This document shows, one piece after another, positions 53,702 to 61,200 of a stretch of DNA of 64,000 nucleotides (position 1 is the stretch's first letter; every line of letters begins with the position of its first letter). Both the position numbers and the translations under genes were made by a program. This DNA is from Lineus longissimus (lineage: Eukaryota; Nemertea; Pilidiophora; Heteronemertea; Lineidae), in assembly GCF_910592395.1 (NCBI RefSeq), contig NC_088321.1:3474001-3538000 (forward strand). The letters are read 5' to 3'. The notes under the pieces were generated by a model. It searched no databases and was not told where the DNA came from. It saw only the letters and a list, made by a program, of their open reading frames with translations.

Positions 53702-54878
53702 TAAAACATGATGAGGTGAACGAAATCGTGACGCGTTTTAGTGTGAGAATGTTGCAAAATTTGCGGCTATTCAGCTTCTCCTGCATTATATATGTAGGGT
53801 CGGCATTATATGACCCATTCTTCCTCTAGTAATACACTCTACTTATTATTCAATCCTCGAATTTAGTCAGTCTGGAAGAGGATCGATTTCCGTACTTGGT
53901 GCTTGTTATAGCCTTCCACAATTGTAGTGTTTGTAGAGGTATGGACTGTCATACTGGTTTAATCACTCGACCCAAGATATTGCCATGTGCGGTATAAAGT
54001 GAAACTATCAACCTACATCAGAAACGAGATGAAGCCGAAAGAAGATACATGCTATCCAAAATTAGGCAGGCTGCATTGGGAATCTCTGAATGAAAAAGTG
54101 AAAGTGTCCTAACAGGCTGATTAGTGCATGCAGTTCGAAGAGTTGAAGGGGGCATAGAAGAGAGGCCACTATGGCACGACATTGACGCCAATTAACACAC
54201 TCACCAGAACTAGAATTCTGACACAACGGTTAAGAAACTTGATGGAACACAACCAGTGCTGTTAAAAGTACTTGTGTTCATTAAGAGCCAGTTTTTATAA
54301 GAATCAGGCGGATTTCTACTAGAGGGTGATATTATAACCGTCTAAGATTTGCCTGAACTTTTTGTTGGTGAAAGGCCTATGGGCAGATAGAAAAATCCTG
54401 AACTTCTAGGTCCCTAAAACGAACATGTTTTTTTCTAGGGTCTCTTGGAATGGTCACTGTTTTGACACCTGATTCAGGAGATGTTAATCGTAACGAAGCA
54501 TTTTCTGTTAGGGTTCGTCTCCCCGTATGAAGCGCTCAGGATACGTATCTTCATATCCCAAGATATTTTGTTGAGCGCTTGTTAACGATGCTTCACTACA
54601 TGAATGTATGCGCCTGCAAATATCTCGGCCGCGGAGATATGTTGTTAGCTCTTAAACCGTCTCGCCATTATCTCGTCATGATTTTTATTGATTGCATGGT
54701 GGGCCACTGGGCGATGCGTGGTCCTCCCATCATTCGAGTCCGTATTTTTTGTCATATTTTTGTCATGGGACAAGGGCATGATCTCTTGGAGTGGTTGAGA
54801 CACCAAGACAAAGTCATTAATATTCAGGACAAACACGTTTCTCGGTCGGCCATGCCTGAGGTCAACCCCCCCCCCTCC
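53702..54878. other. No gene recognised
   Basis: Mostly AT-rich. The frames between 54579 and 54935 overlap the SINE-like repeat that follows and look like chance. Confidence 0.4.
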
Positions 54879-55288
54879 CTATATTGTACGCGCCGGTCAC
54901 CGATCCAAAGGTTGACCGCGCTCAGCGTTGCTTAACTTCCATCGCGCCAGCCACTGGGCCATAAAGGAATTCCCTCATGGACGGCGGGTTAAGCCGGGCC
55001 ATATACCTGGGGGTACTATACATCATTCCCCCACTTCGGACAGAGATGGATCGTCCTCGATCCTACTTAGCGCTTCATGCGTCTCAGTACCGAACTACAA
55101 ATCCAGAGCTCGCATCGCGTGGGAAGGTCTGCCAGATATATTGTACGCGCCGGTCACCGATCCAAAGGTTGACCGCGCTCAACGTTGCTTAACTTCCACT
55201 CTGGGGCCAACGCGCTAACCACTGGGCCATAAAGGAATTCCCTCATGGACGGCGGGTTAAGCCGGGCCATATACCTGGGGGTACTATA
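54879..55288 (-). repeat. Tandem pair of tRNA/5S-rRNA-like SINE units
   Basis: Two copies (54879-55018 and 55138-55288) share tattgtacgcgccggtcacc, gatccaaaggttgaccgcgc, ttgcttaacttcca, actgggccataaaggaattc, cctcatggacggcgggttaa, gccgggccatatacctgggg and gtactatac. On the minus strand each carries a tRNA-like A-box word (ggcccagtggttagcgcg, full only in the second copy) followed by a 5S-rRNA-like internal promoter: aagttaagcaacgttgagcg (box A) and ttggatcggtgaccg (box C). The period is about 258 bp. 5S-like promoter sequence points to a SINE3-type element. Confidence 0.65.
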
Positions 55289-55351
55289 CACCCCCCACCC
55301 CATCTAGTAAATACGGCCCTGTTTTCAACCTGGAATATGAAATTAGTTTTT

Positions 55352-55470
55352 TACCCCTGCCCCTGCCCCTGTCCCTGCCCCACTCTAGTCTCGCGAGATC
55401 CATATCAAGCGAGGGTAGGAAACGTTACGTAGCGTCGTTGAGCTGATTAACCCTGCCCCTGCCCCTGCCC
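55352..55470. repeat. Short CCCTGC repeats
   Basis: The word ccctgcccctgcc occurs in tandem at 55352-55382 and again at 55450-55470, either side of the palindrome TCTCGCGAGA at 55389-55398. Confidence 0.7.
55389..55398. promoter_or_regulatory. TCTCGCGAGA core-promoter palindrome
   Basis: This 10-bp palindrome is a known animal promoter element bound by BANP/Kaiso-type factors. It occurs twice within 1 kb (also 56370-56379). No gene start is assigned, so its function here is unproven. Confidence 0.4.
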
Positions 55471-56369
55471 AGTGTGTTGCAGACATTGTTGGCCTGACGC
55501 TGCCGGCCACGCCCAATTGTTTAGTGGCGGCAATAATCAAATGTTATCCTGTAACAGATGGAACGCTCCACTCATCCGGGTTCGATGGGTTTTTTCCTCA
55601 CCCCAACCCTTATTTTGTGTCATCAGACAGACCGGGCCATGGAGACCGGATCACCATCCTGATCGTATGTCTGACGTACCCTCCGCAATGAGGCTGTAGA
55701 TGCGGGTGGAAGTGTTCTGGTGCCACAAACGTGTCTGTGAATAAGTATAAAAGCAGTCCCAGAAATAGTCCTGTCGTCTCCCCCTCCCGTCCCCTATCTC
55801 TTTTAAGCTGAAGATGAGTGAAGCCTGTTTTAAAATCCAGACGAGTCATGACTGTCCAAGAGGGGCTCTCTTTCTGACCTACAGCGGGACCCGCAGGCAT
55901 AGACCCATAAGGACGACAATAACAACGTGTTTTCCAATCTCCCCAGCGCAGGTTGTGTGGTTATGTCTCTCTGTTACCGCTGTCAACGATTTGGCTCCGA
56001 TCCTCCGCCCTCGTTTCGGTATTCTCTCCATCCACGCGCTGGTGCAGCTGTATGCTCAATAATAATTGTGCCAATAATTGTACTGCCATCATTTTTCAAG
56101 AATTTCTTGAATATCTTGATTTTCTATTTTTTTGGCGGGATTTAAATCTGATAAGTGATGTATTTGCATTATTTTGGGCAGACCTGCCCACTACATACGG
56201 AATCAACGAACGTACGCTTAAAAGTAGGTCGCAAAATATTACAAAGCAATTCGTTTTGAAGAAATTTTTTTGACATTAAGTCCATCTCTGTTTCGAATGC
56301 AGCAGTAAAATGTTCTTATTTTAGTCCGGGAATTGGCCTCGCCCTCGTCAGTTAGTTACAGAACACTAG
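55471..56369. other. No gene called; overlapping GC-richer frames
   Basis: Frames exist on both strands between 55472 and 56273, but none has a recognisable domain or splice context, and they contradict each other. Confidence 0.35.
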
Positions 56370-56379
56370 TCTCGCGAGA
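56370..56379. promoter_or_regulatory. TCTCGCGAGA palindrome followed by a CRE-like site
   Basis: TCTCGCGAGA is followed directly by TTACGTCA (56380-56387), a CRE-like word. Inverted CCAAT words (attg) follow within 40 bp. This is promoter-like clustering, but the foldback element begins only 65 bp further on and no exon was recognised nearby. Confidence 0.4.
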
Positions 56380-56443
56380 TTACGTCATTTGCCGGCTCTG
56401 CTGATTGACTCCACTGATTGACATACAATGCCAATCGCATGGG

Positions 56444-57109
56444 TACGGAAGCGTATTAGTGCCAAGTGAAAAAAAAAATTCTGGCATAAATGAAAAAAAA
56501 AATTTTTTTTATCACGTACGTACGAGTGAGTATCACGTAATAACGCGATAATTCGCGCTATCGCGTACGTACATGATACTAATGCGTAATTACGAGATAA
56601 CTATGTGATAATTACGTGATAGTTTTCTCGTAATAACGTGATAGTTATCGCGTAATAACGTGTTAGTTATCGCGTAATAACGCGTAAGTTATCTCGTAAT
56701 TACGCGTTAGTTATCGCGTAATAACGTGATAGTTATCTCGTAATTACGCGTTAGTATCACGTACGTACGCAGTAGCGTGAATTATCGCGTTATTACGTGT
56801 TAGTTATCGTGTAATAACGTGTTAATCATCTCGTAATTACGTGTTAGTTATCGCGTAATTACGTGTTAGTTATCGCGTAATAGCGTGTTAGTTATCGCGT
56901 AATAACGCGTTAGTTATCTCGTAATTACGCGTTAGTTATCGCGTAATAACGTGGTAGTTATCTCGTAATTACGCGTTAGTATCACGTACGTACGCAATAG
57001 TGCGAATTATCGCGTTATTACGTGATACTATCCAGTACGTACGTAATTTAAAAACATTCTTCATTAATACCAAAACTTTTTTTTTACTTGGCACTAATAC
57101 GCATCCGTA
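56444..57109. mobile_element. Foldback element made of 22-bp near-palindromic repeats, 6-bp target duplication
   Basis: The ends TACGGAAGCGTATTAGTGCC and its inverted partner (ending GGCACTAATACGC ATCCGTA) form TIRs of about 35 bp, followed by A- and T-runs. They are flanked by the direct repeat CATGGG (56438-56443 and 57110-57115). Between about 56508 and 57050 the DNA is an array of 22-bp units (gcgttagttatcgcgtaata ac and variants with tctcgtaattac), often alternating as a 44-bp higher-order unit. The block ttagtatcacgtacgtacgc appears twice. Each unit is close to its own reverse complement. No coding. Confidence 0.85.
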
Positions 57110-58073
57110 CATGGGGGAGCTGATGTAACCAGCAAATCAATGTTCTTCATCCCTCCGTGATCGACCATGCCCTCGCTCTGATCATCACGGATCAACAGTT
57201 ATAGATTATTAAGCATTTGCAGTAGGTAAGAAGAAATCTTTTTCGATACTGATCTCTTGTTATGTATGTAGCGTTGGCCTCCGTGTGTCGTGTCGGCGCA
57301 TGCTTTCAGAGCCAGCTGTGTGTACAAAGTGCATGCATTCATCGTCGTGTGCATTCCCATTGCCACATGGCCATGGGCATAGGGCTTTTCGAAAAAATTG
57401 CCGAAACTGGCCAAGTCATATGACCTCAAGCAGAACACATCTTAATCCGTAAGAAGCAGACTTTGGACATTGCCATGATGGTACGCCCATTGTATGGGAT
57501 TGGCCACAACAGTGGCAGTGCCATAGCATGATTGATAGACAGCCAGGGCAGGCCGCATAGGCCTTAGCCATACATAATGTCTTTTTTACGTGGCCTGCGG
57601 TTAACTGCAGTAGTGGTGATCGCAAAAGCTGCTGGAGTGGAAGTAGAAGCTATATACCGGTATATGCTGCATGGCAGTGCATGCACTGCATTCTATTTTA
57701 TCTTCCGACTGACAGACATCATTGGATTCCACCTCCGAAGACACTGGTGTGATGTGTGCTCCAGGATTGGGGTGGTTGCTGAACATCTTTCTTTGGGAAA
57801 ACATTGGCCTGGCACCGTTTATGCTCCTTGGTAGAAAGCGGCAAGTCGGTATAATTGTGATTGTCTTACCGATGGAATGTAAATGAAGAAACAGTGGTGG
57901 TCTCAATCCAAAAGTTGCACTATGTAACATCCTTATTATGAGCCTCTGCTCTTGCCACTAAGCTACTGATCTATGTACTAATATATCAGCTATAATCAAA
58001 TAAAATTGTTCTCTCGTATGTTTTTGTTTGTCTGGAATTAATTCCAAAGGATAAGAATGGCTTTTTCCTTCAG
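57110..58073. other. No gene called before the KDZ exon
   Basis: Frames at 57199-57930 on both strands are not recognised. AT-rich pyrimidine DNA just before 58074 forms the acceptor of the first recognised KDZ exon, so part of this stretch is probably its 5' intron or leader. Confidence 0.4.
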
Positions 58074-58266
58074 GAAATGGTCAGGCCAAGGAAAATAAGA
58101 TACTTTATCTTTACCCCAGAAGACGGAAAGTATAACCAAGTTGAGGTACCATTTCCTGCACCCCATATGGTAATTCCTGGTATTGACAACAGTGCTGACA
58201 ATGTGCAGCCCTGTCCTACAACATCATATGAACCAGAAGGGAATCTTCTTGACATTGAACATACAG
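58074..58266 (+). CDS. KDZ gene, exon with putative start codon
   Basis: An acceptor (ctttttccttcag) ends at 58073 and the ATG is at 58077. The peptide is MVRPRKIRYFIFTPEDGKYN, then QVEVPFPAPHMVIPGID and EPEGNLLDIEHT. The donor is CATACAG|GTAATT. The ATG three bases into the exon suggests a 5'-untranslated exon upstream. A second possible exon after an AG at 58439 reads FNSLLDIPLQYTNIESS, echoing NLLDIEHTG, and could bridge to the next exon. Confidence 0.6.
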
Positions 58267-61200
58267 GTAATTTGCTTGACAAGAGGGGGCATTTGTTCTT
58301 TCTATTCTTAAACTAGGCTGTTTTTTCCATTCACTGGAATTCAAAAAGAAAAAAAAATTCTCCGACTACTCCACCCATGATAATCATATTCTACTAAAAA
58401 ATTGATTGCCGACACTCTAATATATGATTTTTGACCAGGTTTCAATTCTTTGTTGGATATTCCACTCCAGTATACAAACATTGAGTCCTCTCGAGATACC
58501 TATCATTCGCATGTTTCACTAAACAAATATCCATGTATTTTGAATCTGTATCCTGGCAATTTTCAAATGAAACTTAACGACCCATCCATGAATAATTTTT
58601 TCTGATTGAAACTCTCCTTGATGATATACTTAATTGCCTATCATATCATCTCATCCCTCTCCCTGATTTTGTTTTAGCTCTAGCTTCACTGATTTCAAAA
58701 TAAATGTTGTTCTACTGTAGTTGATGAGTGTTCTGAAACACAGTATTTTTCACGCATTTATCATTACTTTAATTAAGGCGCTCTTTATTCTGGTACTTCG
58801 TCATTTGTATTTCGCGCGCTTGCATCTCTGGTACATCACTAGATTCAGAGGGTCCTCGCGGATTTGTCTTCTTCTTTCGTTGGAGGGTTTTGACCTTTCT
58901 ATGTGTGAGAAACTGGATGAGAGCAGCTCCAGGTATAAGATAAAATGTATAAGAATCCCCCTTGCCCTATCATGTTGGTCAATATTGAGTAAAGGGCTCA
59001 TGAAACACACTTGAAAGTGATGGCTATCGATATCATTTAGATTTGTCTCGGTCAGGTTGCACGCTGATGCGTGTATTGATACATTAGGCCTATTCTTGGA
59101 TACTGGTTCCAGGGCGAAGTCTCTTTTGTAATATTCGGGTAATATTTGTGAGTTCCCGTTATATTTTAATGCATGCTGGTAGCTGGTAAACTGTTTGTAC
59201 TGATCTTGGTTGGGCACTATGGACTTTTCATGATTGAAAGTCATAATGTGCCATGTGAGACTTCTCTGGTGACCTCGTAGATTGTCCATCTTTGTGAAGG
59301 TGGCAGCACCTGTCGGACCATGTGTTATGGGAATTGCTTATTCAATGACAAAGTGAACTTATTTTTGTATTATATTTTATTTTGCAGAAACAAAGTTTTG
59401 GAACTAACATCCAGTCGTTCTCGTTAGTAATTCCTTCGATTCGTCACAATGAGGGCACTGCACAGCCAAAGAAAAGAAGCAGATACGGTCAAGAAAAAGT
59501 TTCTCAGCTTGAGAACTGGAATGCTATTCATGATGGAATGTTCACCAGTTTCCAAGAGTCGCTTGTTCCTGGTATGAACTGTGGAGCGTGCAGTGTTCGA
59601 TTGTTATCCGTGTATCGATGTGATGACTGTTATGTTGGCTTCTTTCTTTGCGGCAGCTGTGTTGAAGAAGTGCATAAACACACATTGTTTCACCAACCAT
59701 ACAAATGGCAGGTCAGTGTCTAATACTGTGTTTTGTGACATAATGCAACTTTTTTGCTGCATGTCAGATAACTACGTATTTGTATCGTACATTTCAGTTT
59801 CAGTGATTGTGTTTCGGGACACCAAAACAATTCAATCAATTCTTTCAGAAATGTATTGTTGTTATGCCAAATCTCAATGCTTCAGTTTTGCTGAAACAGC
59901 TATATGGCTGTTACAGTATTATTTTCAAGTTGAGGGCAAAACTGGTCGATCAATAATGCATGTAGGATGTAAATACAATGTATTTAGAAGAGAATAGTTT
60001 TTGCAGTGAAAGAAAAACCCCAACTGGTGATCAAATATTCTTTAGTTGGATTTCATGATGGCCTTACAAAGGAGACGATAAAAAACCAAAAAAGTTTTCA
60101 GGTAAAAAGGGAGGCCATTAAGGCATTTGCCCCCCTTGCTTGGTGAATTTCCATCCCCAGGACAGCAAGTTGTGGAGCGTATAGTGAAAGCCCTGGACGA
60201 TGATTAGTCCATTCATGTATAAATCAATTTGGGTATGCACAGATTTGCTTGGTTGATATATCACCCTCTAATCTGAATCATTTTCTATGCAGGCTCGAAC
60301 TTGGAATTCATTTGTACCCAGGGGTAGTTGTGAAAAAGTTGTCCGGAGACATACCCATTCCTGCTCTACAGCATTTATACGGCCCCTGGTCATTGTTGAT
60401 GATAAAGGTTTGCATTGAAAATTTCTCTCTTAGATACAATCTTAAATACTTGTTGTACCTTAGCTCTTTTATTCCCATTTTTGAAGAAACCAACTTCTTT
60501 CATTGTTTTCATTAATGCATAATGCTGTTTGTACTGTAGCAACAAGCCTGTGAAGAGAACCAAAAAAGCCTAATGACTGCTTTTAGTTTGTAACTTATTC
60601 TTCCATTCATCTCGACTTATCTCATTTTGTTTCAGGACGATATCATCGATTGAATTTCCGGTTTTGCCTCTGTGAACCAGTCTGTTACCCTGATACGTCA
60701 TCACCTGTGGCCTTCGCCTCCAAAGAAACCATGCATGTGTTTTCATTTCCACTTCATGGATTTGCGGCGGGTAATATATCTTCAAGGAACAATTCCTGTC
60801 ATGGACCTCTGTGAAGCGTTCAAGCACTTATACAGTCCTTATGTTCATTTTGAAGACCCGGTAAGTGGGTTGTATGTCTTTGTCATGAATTTAAAATGAA
60901 ATGGCCAGGGCCATTGTGCTCACCTCATTTGGAGGAAAGATGGATAAAGAGCATGGTCTTGTGTCATGTAGTGTTAGGTTTGATGTAGGTCCAAGCAATT
61001 ACAATTTCCCCAAAATGGCCAATACAGTACATTCGACCTCTGTGACCTTGAAAAGTAGGTCAAATCAAAGAAGACCCGGGTGACACATTGAATGGTTGTT
61101 AGAATTAGATGTACCTATGATATAAAATTGGTGCCAATCGGGCAAGTCATTACTAGGAATAATGGCATTTTGAAGAATTTAGGATTTGGCCCCCTCCCTG

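Noticed and set aside
54893-54938. A genuine 5S rRNA gene.
   Set aside because: Only the internal promoter region resembles 5S rRNA; the 5' and 3' stem sequences of 5S are absent.
55472-56273. Several overlapping frames of 70-106 codons on both strands.
   Set aside because: They contradict each other, lack conserved motifs and include GC-rich low-complexity sequence.
56508-57050. Regular 22-bp repeats could suggest a CRISPR array.
   Set aside because: The units are contiguous without unique spacers, vary, and lie within TIRs with a target duplication; this is a satellite in a foldback element.
59581-59997. 138-codon frame overlapping the CxC2 exon.
   Set aside because: It is a different frame of the same exon plus intron; the CxC2 frame has the conserved cysteines and correct splice phases.
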